Positions 1-11,005 of a stretch of DNA of 64,000 nt are shown here, in pieces. Each line of letters begins with the position of its first letter. Positions within the stretch are counted from its first letter, which is position 1. Origin of the DNA: Cryptomeria japonica (lineage: Eukaryota; Streptophyta; Pinopsida; Cupressales; Cupressaceae); the NCBI RefSeq assembly GCF_030272615.1, contig NC_081415.1, positions 106,529,796 through 106,593,795 of the forward strand. Direction: 5' to 3'. The translations under genes were made by a program, and so were the position numbers. The notes below the pieces were generated by a model. It was not told the origin of the DNA and did not search any database. It saw nothing but the letters and a program-made list of their open reading frames with translations.

Positions 1-378
1 GACATCTATATGAATAACGTGGCTTACAGAAACTTTCTCCATAAGGAGTTGAATGTCGATACCATTGACACTGCAACTGCAGCAATTGCGATGGTAGGAT
101 TGATTATAAGAGCTTTTGATATGTGCTTGCTACTCATTAAGAATCGATTTTTTATTTTTCCATGATTTTAATCAAGTGTGCACTTGCAGGTGTGCGAGAG
201 CCAGAAGAAGCCCTTCCTTGCCATGAGATCGATAACCAATTATGCGGGCGGGCCTTCTCTGGAAAACGATGTAAGTGTGATCAAGCAGCTGTGGACCTCC
301 CATGCTAGCGTAGCAGTCGGTGCAATCTTCGACAAATTGGCACCAGGCGATTCTACACTCCGTTTAGTTACCATGTGA
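1..378 (+). CDS. 3' end of a bark-storage-protein-like / nucleoside phosphorylase family gene (partial, 2 exons)
   Basis: The last two exons are seen: 1-93 and 190-378, stop TGA at 376-378. The 96-nt intron 94-189 starts GTAGGA and ends TTGCAG, phase 0. The first exon piece reads DIYMNNVAYRNFLHKELNVD and onward; the second starts VCESQKKPFLAMRSITNYAGG. This order (FRxFL, then the D-x-E-S-A-A helix, then PFLAMRS followed by xxAGG) is that of the plant bark/vegetative storage and 5'-methylthioadenosine nucleosidase-like PNP_UDP_1 family. In active relatives the motif carries a Glu that binds the ribose; here it reads IDTATAAIAM, so the Glu is Ala. I infer a storage or otherwise non-catalytic role, or a decaying copy. 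The 5' part lies outside the window. It is the only host gene in the window without an obvious break. Family call fairly sure; function not. Confidence 0.72.
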
Positions 379-688
379 TGAATGCAATAAATAGTTGTAA
401 TGAGTATGTTTAGTAATAGCGGCTGCCCGATCTATTTGCGTATCTCTAGTAAGAGTGGCCGCACCGTCCGTGTATAAATGTTTGAAGCCCCTTCTTTATT
501 GTCAGATTCGAACCCACTACCTACTGTGTGCATGTTCACTATGGGGGGCTTCTTTTATCTAAATAAACGGATTATTATGTATTATGTATTAAGATTACTG
601 TGAGTAGTCAATTAGATTGGTCATTTCTAATTTGAGAGAATGCATGACAATAATCAATCTTAATTTGAGAAAACTTGATTTTATTAAT
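367..688 (+). repeat. 3' UTR and flank of the storage-protein-like gene, copy 1 of a dispersed duplication
   Basis: The segment from the last codons through the 3' UTR has a diverged second copy at 10664-11005. Shared landmarks in order: GTTA[C/A]CATGTG around the stop, GCAATAAAT/GTAATAAAT, the TTTAGTAATAG core, CCACTACCTACT, TTTATCTAAATAAA and AATTTGA[G/A]AGAATGCAT. AATAAA at 384-389 is a possible polyadenylation signal. Confidence 0.7.
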
Positions 689-2553
689 AAATTATAATGT
701 GAGAAGAGAGAAATGTTACAATTTGGATTAATAGAGCTAGACATGTCATCAATTATAATTTTTTTTGTGGGATTCACACTATGCACATGTATTAATTTAT
801 TTTCTCACCTATAAAGGAAACAAGAAACAATGTATTCATATCAACTGATTACCTCAAATTTTTATGATTATATTCCTCATTAAAAATCGATGTAAAATTG
901 TCATAACATAAAATAATTTTAATGTATTTAATTTTTTGTAATCTCTTAAAAAAATTTAATACTTCTCATTTCGAGCTAGAATTGTTTAGATGAGCATACG
1001 AGGGGCATAAGTAGTGTACACATAAAAAAATTATTAAAGTTGTCTACTAAAATTACATGGCAAAAGAACTACATTTCTTTAAGCCTATTGGAGAACTGCT
1101 TTAGCTTTCGTCTTCTCACCCACTTAGTTTTCCTTGTCATCCTTGCTTTTGCCAGTTTTTTGTCCCGTGTTTGACTCATGCACACCTACGTGTCGTGAAC
1201 ATGTCTGCACGCCAGACTAGTTTCCCACAAATATGCAGTCCAAAGGTGGTTGTTGGAGCATGACACCTGCGATTTGCAATAGTTGTAACAACTCCTGCAG
1301 TGCATACCGGCATTGGATTCTCTTATGGGTTTCTTATCTAGCTTTCTTGGGCTTCATTTTTGCTTTCTATTCACTGGGCTTATTTTATATAGCTTCTTAT
1401 CTCTGTTTTTGCATACTTAGTTCTTAAGACTCTACTTTCTCATTCTTCTCTACTTCATTTGTCATCACCATGGTTACAACTCTGTGTACTTGAGGGTTCT
1501 ATGCCTCTTCCTCACTCCAACAAGCTTCTACTTCTCTAGTGTTCAACAAAAGTTATTTCCCTCTTCTTTGCTTCATCTTTTATTATCTTCATTAGCATAT
1601 CATTTAATCATCTCTTTTATTATTTTTGTTATTATGGTTTTATTTATCATGTATCTTGGCTATCTGTTGAGGTGGAAACATTGAAATGATGGTTTGATTG
1701 TCGCAGACCTCTAAAACACAACCCCAACATTTTTTCCCTATCATCTTATGTGCAGGTTATTGGAGAAGAGTCATATTTATTAGAGACTTCATTCATAGAC
1801 CCAATGTAATAATCTTATTGCTCTCGCTTATCTTTTCACTTCTTATTTGCAAATAGGTTAGTTTCTACTATTCATTAGTTACACTCAAAATGCATTAAAA
1901 CCAGTGTACCTATCATTCTTTGCTATGGAAATCCATACTCTATCCATACGAGATGCCAATGCATCATGTTGTCATCCACAACCTACATGTGCATCCTTGG
2001 GTAGATAGTTAGCAAAGCTCACCAAAAGATCTTTATGACTCGTACTCTCAAATTCTATGGTTGAAACTTAATTATCTATTGACACTTGACAACTACCATG
2101 CTTTGTGCTTATCTTGAGTGGAGTTGTAGATTAAGTGAGTCCCCTGGAGGTTAGTAAAGGCCACTCAGAGTGGTTTTCTTTTTCCTACTCTACATTTTGG
2201 TAAACCTGATGTGAGTGCTTGTCTTTGGTTCAACTAATTTCAAAATAATTTAATAAGCCTTTTTTTAAAACAAAAATTTCATTACTCGTGTCAGGCTCCT
2301 TATTTGCACTCTTTCGGAGCTATTGAAGTGTTGTAGGGCTTGTCTTTGAGTTTGACAACCCAAAGTGTCTCTAGGGTTGTTGTGAGGAGAACTTATAGAC
2401 TGAGTATGCCTCTAAATGATTATAGCAGTACTTGAACTAGCTAAATAATCTCGGGTATAGTGGATCTAAATGACCCTTTTGCTTCTCGTCCCATTAAGAA
2501 TTTTATTATAGGGTCTCTTCTACATCTGGATGACAACCAAAATCTCAAAAGAA
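689..2553. other. Non-genic, AT-rich interval
   Basis: No reading frame with recognisable family content and no terminal repeats were seen. Short frames at 1233-1427 and 1484-1684 are hydrophobic by base composition only. Confidence 0.5.
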
Positions 2554-2689
2554 TACCTTAATAAATACCCATCTACACTATCCTCTTACTATTGATCATG
2601 AGTCTTCTCTTATAGTTATGTTACCTTAATAAATACCCGTCTACACTATCCTCTTACTATTGATCATGAGTCTTCTCTTATAGTTATGT
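2554..2689. repeat. 68-bp direct tandem duplication
   Basis: Two adjacent 68-bp units (2554-2621 and 2622-2689) start TACCTTAATAAATACCC. They differ by a single visible base (A against G just after CCC), so the duplication is young compared with the surrounding decayed sequence. Confidence 0.9.
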
Positions 2690-3059
2690 TTGACAAGGTT
2701 CATTTAATAGAGAAGAACCTAAGGTACTTTGAAGGGTTCTTGAATTGAGAGAAGGTTCTCCCCTAGGCTGGTTCTATGGTGAATACTTTGAGAGATATGC
2801 TTATCTCAAACATAAAGGGCTTGGAGGTGTGAAGGGATCTATCTATGATTGTGCAATATCACATAACACTTGTTAAGGCTAGCACCTATAATGATTAATC
2901 CGATACCATTGGAATACAAACTGGTGTTGATATCCCTATAGTGTCAATCCAGACGATACATACTAGACCTACTATTGATCCATTTATTGGTGGCACTATA
3001 TATATTATCAAAGTTTCTCATATTTTATTGGGATATACAGGGATTTTGTTCTATTAAAA

Positions 3060-3450
3060 TCATTATGTTGGCCCCTTAAGGGAGCTACACTAGAATGGTA
3101 TTATTCATTAGTTAATTATTTGATCAACTTGTCGATGTCTTTTATACACAATTTCAGACAAACATTGAAAGAAAGGTCCCTATAACAGACCTTGTTCACT
3201 ACAAGAAAAAACCTAATGAGACGATTAGATATTTTATCTCTTGATATAAATCAATATAAATAAAGATTTCCTTTTCTTTGATAGATAGTGATTAATAGAG
3301 AATATTTATTAGAAATATACAACTGATAGTAAGGGGGAAATTTACCTTATGCTAATTTACCTTGGAGAATCTTCTTTGAAATCTTGTGCTAATTCCTTTG
3401 GTAGTGTGTCTACTTTAGGAGGGTCCAAAAAGAGAAAGGCTATGGTGAAT
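3060..3450 (+). pseudogene. Retrotransposon gag remnant (Ty3/gypsy type)
   Basis: At 3073-3175 a frame reads WPLKGATLEWYYSLVN and then SMSFIHNFRQTLKER. This matches the 'gA..W...L....i.sw..l...F...f' core of Retrotrans_gag proteins. After a one-base shift a second frame reads TDLVHYKKKPNETIRYFIS, equal to the 'L...kQ...Esl.dyi.Rf' part that follows in the family. A stop replaces the Arg that should come next. No LTR, protease or RT is seen beside it, so this is a fragment of an old insertion. Exact limits are unknown; sequence back to about 2700 may belong to it. Confidence 0.55.
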
Positions 3451-3459
3451 GTAATAACT

Positions 3460-4047
3460 CTGTCACAAGAAAATTACAGATCTACATAGTAACCATAGTG
3501 GAATCAAGTCATTACAAAATTATTTGATTCTTATTTGAGTTTACTGTGAAATCTTCTAAAAAATAATCTTGTGACCCTTCCTAAAATTAGATCACTACCT
3601 AATGATAGAACATACCCTTAGTGGTATGATAGTTCCAAATAGAGAATACTAATGTTGACTGATTAATCTGAGATCTTATGGAAGATGATTCAGATAGATT
3701 AATCATCAAACAATGAAGTACTTGCAATAAACACACATGCAAAGCTAAAAAGAAAAGAAACAAACACATGTATGCATTTATCAAACACACGAATTGCTAG
3801 GTGATTGGAAATGAGCTTAGGGGCTAGATTTAAATAGTTGTCCTCAAGATGGATCTGGGTTGAAGGATGAATGTGGGATAAAATATTAGTTTGGAGGTGT
3901 AAGTGTTTATCCCATATTCATTAGGTGAGTGTAATAGGTAGGGGTGAAACAAGATAAATAAAGAATGGATTGGGTATGCAAGAAAGTTAAGGGATGATAT
4001 GAATAAAATGGGATAATGATATAATGTGATATTTATTTAATAGATTA
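3460..4047. other. Non-genic interval up to the LINE target site
   Basis: AT-rich sequence with no supported gene. It ends in the target-site copy used by the LINE insertion. Confidence 0.5.
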
Positions 4048-4071
4048 ATGAGTTAATGAAAAAATGAAATA
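4048..4071 (+). repeat. Target-site duplication, left copy, of the LINE
   Basis: 24 bases beginning ATGAGTTAATGAAAAAATG recur exactly at 10337-10360, directly after the poly(A) of the LINE. The left limit is blurred by A residues shared with the tail. Confidence 0.9.
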
Positions 4072-4347
4072 TTGGAGATGGCTCAGTGTGTGCGTGGATG
4101 TCGTGCTAGGCCCAAAGTGCCCTAGCCTATAATTTGCGCTTTTCTTGCTTCGTTCCAGGGGGGGAATTCTTGCTTGCTGGGGGTCAACTTTTGCTTGCAT
4201 GTGGTTAGGTTTTTTGCGCTGTCGCAGGGTTCTTTTGCAACCCTCTTCTATTTCTTTTGCTCTTTATTGTTGTTGGGGTTTGTGGGGTTTTGGGGTTGGC
4301 TTTTCCGCCCCTTTTATTTTTCTTCTTTTGGTATTTTCTCTGGATCC

Positions 4348-5639
4348 ATGGAGAATAGAGGAGTATCCTCTTCTCGGATGGTCTCTGGAGATTTGGTTAT
4401 GGCGGATCCATCTCATTTGATGCATGCATGTGGAAAGGAACACATTGGTCGTTCCCAATTAGGGGCACACATTTCTTCTTCGAAAAAGCCTTTTCGCATG
4501 AAAAAGGTGAATGGTTGTTTGGAGAGATCCCAAGATTGCCCAGTTCTGGTTATTCAACCTGAGCAAATTTCAGAGGATGTTAAATATTGGTGCACCATGC
4601 TCTCATATGAAAATCCATTGGTCTTCGCCTCTCTATACTTGGTTTAGAGTCTTGGGCACGCCATGTTTGGAATCCTAAAGGAGACATGGAGCTACTTATG
4701 GTAGCCAATAACTATTTTCTGGTTATTTTTTCCAACCTGGTAGACAGGAACAAGGCTTTTGAAGGTGGCCCTTATTTTTTCAACTAGGTGGGACTCTTTA
4801 TCAAACCTTGGCATATTGGCTTTAATTCCGTTGAGGAGCTTCCCTCTCGTGTGCCCATGTGGATTCGATTGTCAAGGCTTCCGCTGGAGTTCTGGAGAGA
4901 AGATATTCTTCACTCAATCTCACTGCTTCTTGGTAAATCTATGGGTTTGGCTTCACAAACTCAAGATCGAAAGGTAATTTCCTATGCTCGCATATGTGTA
5001 GAAGTTGATTTAAATAATCTTTTGCCAGACTCTAAGGAAATCTGTTTCGGGACATCTTCTTAGATCCAACACTTGGACTATGAGATCCTACTATTTAGAT
5101 GCAGAATTTGTCATGAATATGGTCATTTACAGTGGAGATGCCCCAGATATAAATCTTCTAAACCAACTGTTTCAAATCCTCCTCACTATGTTTTGGGGCA
5201 AGATAGGGGGAAAGCCCATATGCCTAATGGTCCTCCGGATAAAGATGGCTTCATTCCTATGAAACCTCAAAATAAAGACAAGGGGAAGAAGAGAACCTGG
5301 TTGGATAGGCAAAATGCTGTCACCCTAAATAGGTTTGAGGTTCTAGAGGATTTGGTCCAAGAGGAAGGAGTTCCAGTTGAAATGTCCTTGGGTGCCTAAT
5401 TTCAGCATGAAGTGCTAGATGGGGATTCCAACAAAGAGGGTCAGGCCGTATCTTTGGAGAATCAACAAGATATTCAAATGGTTATGGATTTGCCATCCCA
5501 TGTTCAAGACAAAAAAGATCTCAGTGAGTCACAGGTTCTTGAAGGTGCATCAGTCATGGCGTCTACTCCCCCTTCCACTACTGTGGCTTCAAGTTCAGTG
5601 AATAGTAACAAAGACCCACCTATTTTAGGCTTGCATTAG
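4348..5639 (+). pseudogene. LINE ORF1: DUF4283 plus CCHC zinc knuckle, broken
   Basis: ORF1 of plant LINEs binds the element RNA. I place the start at ATG 4348 (MENRGVSSSRM) because the frame upstream is low-complexity leader. The frame runs to 4647, where a one-base shift is needed to continue with LGLESWARHVW. A further stop follows at 'YFFN*VG'. The part WIRLSRLPLEFWREDILHSI and the following YARICVEVDL is the DUF4283 signature. CRICHEYGHLQWRC (5101-5142) is a complete CX2CX4HX4C knuckle. A basic and then Ser/Thr-rich tail ends at the TAG at 5637. There is one further stop at 5397. Confidence 0.85.
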
Positions 5640-5781
5640 AATATCCTTAAAAGGGTTCTTTAGACAAACCTTTAAGGAGTGGACAAAAAATGAATCAAGA
5701 AAAGGTTAAGCTTATTGGTGATACTTTGGTTGAGTCGAGGTTTATAAAGCCCATTGATTCTCACTTCTCTCAATCACATAA

Positions 5782-8700
5782 ATGATCGTGTTCTCATGGA
5801 ATGTAAGGGAGTTGAACAAAATCCCTATACAAAAGGTTGTTCATAGATTAATTGACTCTGAGTCTCCTGATGTTGTTTTTATTTAGGAAACCAAGCTTTC
5901 AGTTGATGATTTGGCTAGTTGTACTGGCCGTGTCTAGCCCTAGGGCCTTTGGCAGGGAGTGAGCTCTCATGGTAGTTTAGGGGGGGTTTCTTGCTTCTGG
6001 AACACGAGGAAAGTTTCCCCTTTGTGGTGGTTTTCTAACAGGTCTTCCATTTCTATGGTCGCTTCTAGCTTTGAGATAGGAGAAAGATGCCTCTTCTCTA
6101 ATATTTATGCTCTTACGTATCTTATGGGTAAGTATCTTCTTTGGGCTCACATCAATTTTGTTCGGGCTCAAGATCCTTTTCTACCCTAGATTTTGGCTGG
6201 AGATTTTAATGTTGTTACTAGTTTGGAGGAAAGGCAAGGTGGGTTATTCAGGCTTGATCCTTCCTCAAATTTACCCAGAGATAATATTGGTCTCTTGAAT
6301 CTCATTGATGTGAAGACAATTAATGGTGTCTTTACATGAAATAATAGGAGGAGAGGTATTGAGGCTATCTCTGAAAGGCTTGATAGATTTTTGGTTTCCT
6401 GCTTTTGGGTGCATGATAGGTGGTCCACCAGTTCAGAAATTCTTGATTGGAGGGGTTCTAATCATTGGCCTATTAAGCTTTCTATTACATCTTTTAAAAC
6501 CTCCAAAAATCCCTCTTTCAAATTTCAATTGATGTGGCTTTGTGATCAGTCATTGAGGGATCTTATGGTTGATTGGTGGTAGGAAGGGGTGCTTGCCCAT
6601 GGATAGGCTATGTACTCCTTTGGGAAGAGATTAATACATATAAAATATAGGCTGAAGAGCTGGAATAAACAATGTTTTGGGAACCTGCATAGATACAAGA
6701 TGGCAGCTCAATCCAAGCTAGATGAGGCTGCACATCAAATTAGGGATCAAGGGATGACTATGGAGCCTAGTATGGCCGAGTCCCTTGCTCTTAAGGACTT
6801 AGAAGAGTGGGAGCTGCGTGAGGAGATTTTCTGGAAACAAAAGTCTTGTGTGGATTGGCTCCAAGAAGGTGATAGAAACACTACTTTTTTTCATAATTCT
6901 ATTAAGGCTCATAGGTATGGTAACTCTATTACCTCTCTCATTTCTTTAGAAGGGGTTCATCTTTCATCTAAAGAAGAAATTTCTATGGAAGCTGTCAATT
7001 TTTTTCCTAATTTGTTTACCAAAGAGGATCCTGAAGCTATGGTGGAAGAGAGGGCCATCCTGAACTGTATTCCCCCCTCTTGTCTCTGTTGAAATGAATG
7101 ATTCTCTCTTGCACCCCATTTTGGTGTTTGAACTTGAGGGGGTTGTGTTTGAAATGAAAAAAGGCAAGGCTCCTGGCCCTGATGGGTTTCCTATTGAGTT
7201 TTTTCAAGAATTTTGGGAGATTATAAAGTATGATCTTCTAGATGTGGTTCAAGAATCTCATAGGAATAAACAAATGTTCAAATCTATGAATTCTACCTTC
7301 TTGGCTCTCATTCCTAAGAAGGAGGGGCTAATAGCTTGGATCAGTATAGGCCTATTGCTCTATGTAATGTTGTCTACAAGATAATCACTAAATTGATTGC
7401 TGAATGACTCAAACCTCTCATCTGCACTTTGGTTTCTCAGGAGCAAGGTGGTTTCATTAATGGAAGATAGATCCTTGATGGAGTTGTGATAGAAATGGAC
7501 CCTATTCATTCAATGGCTTCCTCTAAGGAGAAGGCCATGTTTATTAAACTTGACATGGCCAAAGCTTATGATAGGTTGAGTTGAGATTTCTTACAGAAGA
7601 TCCTTTTGGCTTTTGGTTTTGGAGAAGAGTGGGTGAATAGGGTTCTTAGTTGTGTGACTTCTACCTATTTCTTAGTTCTTATTAATGGGGAACCCTCACA
7701 ATTGTTTAGCGCTTCTCGGGGGCTTCGGCAATGGGACCCTCTATCTCCCTATTTATTTATTCTCATGGCTAAAGGTCTTGGCAGATTTCTCACTTCCTAG
7801 CTAAGACATGGTCTTATTTAGGGTTGGAGTGGGAATAATGCTTTACCTCCTCACTCCCATCTTCAGTTTGTGGATGACACAAGTTTGATGGGCAGGGCCA
7901 GAATCAATGAGGCAACGAATTTCAGGAGAGCTTTGAATATCTATTGCCTCAAGTCAGAAAATTAATGAAGATAAATCATCCATATATTTCTTTAATACCC
8001 CTTGGCTTATTCATAATAGGATTGCCAAGATCCTCAGACTTCAGATGGGGTCTCTCCCTTTGTTGTACCTTGGAATTCCTTTAGATTTGGGGGGTCAGCG
8101 TAGAGATTTTTGGCAAGGAATTTTGGATAAATTTCGTTGTAAGGTTAATCATTGGACCTACAGGTGGTTATCCTCTATTGGAAGAGTGATTCTTTTGAAG
8201 AATGTGGTGCAAGGACTTCTCATTTATAGGTGTTTTGTGCAGGCTCCCCCCTTTAGCTTTGTGAGAGAGTTTGATGCTCTTTCTCGTCAATTTATTTGGT
8301 CTAGTAGTTTCCTTTCTTCTAAGTGGAGTTTAGTTAAATGGGACTCTATTTGTAGACCGAGACATGCAGGGGGTCTTGGCCTGAGATCTATTGCTTTGGT
8401 TAGCAAGGCCTTGCTGGCCAAGCTGTATTGGAGGTGGTGTAACAGTCAAGATCAGGACTGGGCCAAGATTTTAACCCACAAATATCTCCTTGGTGCTAAT
8501 GATCATGAGGTGCCTCATCTCAGTTTAGTGGGTAGGGGCTATTGTATTTGGGAAGCTCTTTTTTGGCAGGACTCTTGGGATGGTCACCCTCCTATTTTGT
8601 CTAGTTATCCTCAGCTTCAGCCTCTTTCCAAAATTTTCAGTGATACTAGATGGGTTAAGGTGGACAATTTTAAAATAGTTAGGCACATTAGATAGGTTGA

Positions 8701-10009
8701 GGTGACTTGTTGGAAGGATCCTCTTGAATGTCCCTTGGGTGGTTCAGATGCAGATCGTGTGGTGTTGTTTAATATCTTGGAGGGTAGGTTATGTAGTTCC
8801 CTCAAGGAGAGAGATATTCTGGCTTGGGGTCCTAATCCAAAAGGCAAGTTTTCTATTGCTGAAGGTTATGCTTAGCTTGATAGGCAATTACATGGCCTGA
8901 TGGATGTTCCCTAGTGGAAGAAGGTTTGGAATATCTCTTCTTGGCTGAAATATAATTTCTTCATATGGACGGTTGTTCAGAGGAAATGCCTCATGTGGGA
9001 GGAGAATTTTCATAAGAAAGGCTTCTAGGGACCATCTATCTGTTATCTTTGTATTCATAATGAGGAAGACTGCTCCCACTTATTTTTTCTATGCCCTTTC
9101 TCTAGGGATATTTGGCACAAGTGGTGGGAGGCTTGGCAACATGCTTGTTTTCATGCTACCTTCTTAATTGAATTTTGGGATAGCTTGGGCAGACCCCCAA
9201 CAAAGACCTCTTTTCTTCAAGTGGCCTGGGCTATTGGGCCAGCTCTTATTATCTAGAATTTATGGCTGGAAAGGAATCGGAGGGTCTTTTGTGATTCACA
9301 TATTGGGAGTTCTCAGCTGTGGCAGAAGATAGTTAATAGGCTTCAGCAGACATTCTCGGCTAAATGCAATTTGTCTATAAATGTTGATCTGGGTGATTAT
9401 GCTATTGTAAGGAATCTGTAATTGGAAAACATTAAAATGGACTGTGTTGCTGGAAATAGATCTCATCATGAAAAGCAGAGGATAAGTAGAGATGGAAGGT
9501 GGATTCCCCCTCCTGTGGGAATCTTAAAAATTAATATTGATGGCTCTTCCCGTGGGAATCTTGGACATGCAGGTATTGGAGGTATAGGTAGAGGTGATGA
9601 TGGTTGTGTAGTTTTTTTCTTCTCTATTTACACAGGGCAACACTCCAACAATCTTATGGAGGCCCTAGCTATTAAGATTGCTATTGAGTGAGGTGTTTCT
9701 TTAGGGTGGAGGAAGATTATTTGTGAGTCAGACTCTTGGATTGTTGTGGACATGTTGAACAAACAAAATTTGAATGATGTGAGCTGGCAATTAGCTTATG
9801 TGGTCAGACAAATTTTACAAATGTGTAACACATTGGAATTTGTCTCCTTTTGTCATATTCCCAGGGAGTGGAATAGAGTGGCTGATTGTTTGGCCAAGTG
9901 GGATTCAGAGCATGTTGATGGTTGGGATTTTAGTGGAAGAGATGGTATACCTTATGATTATCTTGAAACTTTAGACAGGTTAATGATGCAAGGGCACCCT
10001 ATGCTGTAG
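5782..10009 (+). pseudogene. LINE ORF2: APE endonuclease - reverse transcriptase - RNase H, broken by many stops
   Basis: It starts at ATG 5782 (MIVFSWNVRELN). Endonuclease motifs in order: WNVR, ETK after a TAG at 5884, GDFNV, RLDRF and SNHWP; the last is normally SDH, so the catalytic Asp is Asn. RT motifs: KKGKAPGPDGFP, RPIALCNVVYKI, FIKLDMAKAYDRL, GLRQWDPLSPYLF and FVDDTSLMG, which keeps the catalytic DD. The zinc-binding linker covers about 8045-9250. RNase H near 9520-9910 keeps all four acidic residues: NIDGSS, MEALA, CESDS, VADCLAKW. Most premature stops sit where relatives have Gln or Trp. Product order and motifs make the family certain; this copy is dead. Confidence 0.92.
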
Positions 10010-10336
10010 GATCAAATTCCCTTTTATGTTTGGTTCTTTTCATTGTCATTTTTGAGGCCCTTTGAGGCTTCGGATGAGCTTTATTTTTTGTGCAATTCCA
10101 AAGTTTCTAGCATTTGGCCCTATTTTGATGAACATCATCTTTCTGAGGGCTTTTCGAAAAGGTATTATCATTGGAAATTTGACAGTCGGATCTAGTGCTA
10201 TGGTCACTAGCCTTATACTGGTGGTGTTGGTGGTTCCTTTAGGATTTTTTTGTTGTTGTCTTGGTGGGCCTGAGGCCTCTTCTTTGTATTTCTATGATTT
10301 TTGAATAAATCTTTACCCCCTTTTTAAATAAAAAAA

Positions 10337-10360
10337 ATGAGTTAATGAAAAAATGAAATA
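10337..10360 (+). repeat. Target-site duplication, right copy, of the LINE
   Basis: Exact copy of 4048-4071, directly after the A-rich tail. Confidence 0.9.
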
Positions 10361-10663
10361 AATATGGATATTAATATAATGAATAATACAGAGAATAGGA
10401 TAATAAGAATATTATTTAATTTAGATCCACTTAATGATTGGAAAGGTCAAAGTTTATTAGGAGGACAATATTAATGAATTTTTTTATGTGTCTACACATA
10501 TAGATAGTGGTTCTATCTAGGTCAATGTTGGAAAATAGAAATCTAACAAGTTTGTTGATAAGATCAATAGTGAGTTCCAAATCTACACCAATCCTTTCCT
10601 GCATCGTTTTCATCAAGCATCATCACTACATCATCAGACCCTACGTCAAGTGTTGGCCCATCT

Positions 10664-11005
10664 GTTAACATGTGTTGATTGTAATAAATAGGAAGATGGG
10701 GAAGTATATTTATTATGCATATGCTTAGTAATAGTGATTGTCCAATCTATGTGCATATGTTTAGTAGCAGTGGTTGCACAATCTATGGATGAGTGTGTTA
10801 AGATGCTTCTTTAGTTTTAGATTTTAAGCCACTACCTACTATTGTTTGTTCGCTATTAATGGTTTCCTTTATCTAAATAAATGGATCATTATATATTAAA
10901 ATAAGTGCATTTGATATCTGAGTCTATTATAAATTTGGTTAGTTCTTAATTTGAAAGAATGCATAGTGATAGTAAATATTTATCTAAGTAAACTTTATTT
11001 TATTA
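10664..11005 (+). repeat. Second, diverged copy of the storage-protein gene 3' UTR and flank
   Basis: Collinear with 367-688, with small indels. It starts GTTAACATGTGTTGATTG, equivalent to the last codons and stop of the gene, and ends near CTTTATTTTATTAC. No upstream coding exon resembling 190-360 is recognisable at 10361-10663. This is either the tail of a broken tandem gene copy or a repeat carried in the 3' UTR. Confidence 0.7.

Larger units (their letters stand above)
4072..10336 (+). mobile_element. Full-length L1-type LINE (non-LTR retrotransposon), inactive
   Basis: About 6.26 kb, ending in TTTTTAAATAAAAAAA and bounded by perfect 24-bp target duplications. That is the mark of target-primed reverse transcription of a complete or nearly complete copy. 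It has a 5' leader (4072-4347), ORF1 (4348-5639, nucleic-acid-binding), ORF2 (5782-10009: endonuclease, reverse transcriptase, zinc-binding linker, RNase H) and a 3' UTR to 10330. Both ORFs contain stops and at least one frameshift, so this copy cannot make its proteins. A C-terminal RNase H of the RVT_3 kind is typical of plant L1-clade LINEs. Confidence 0.93.
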
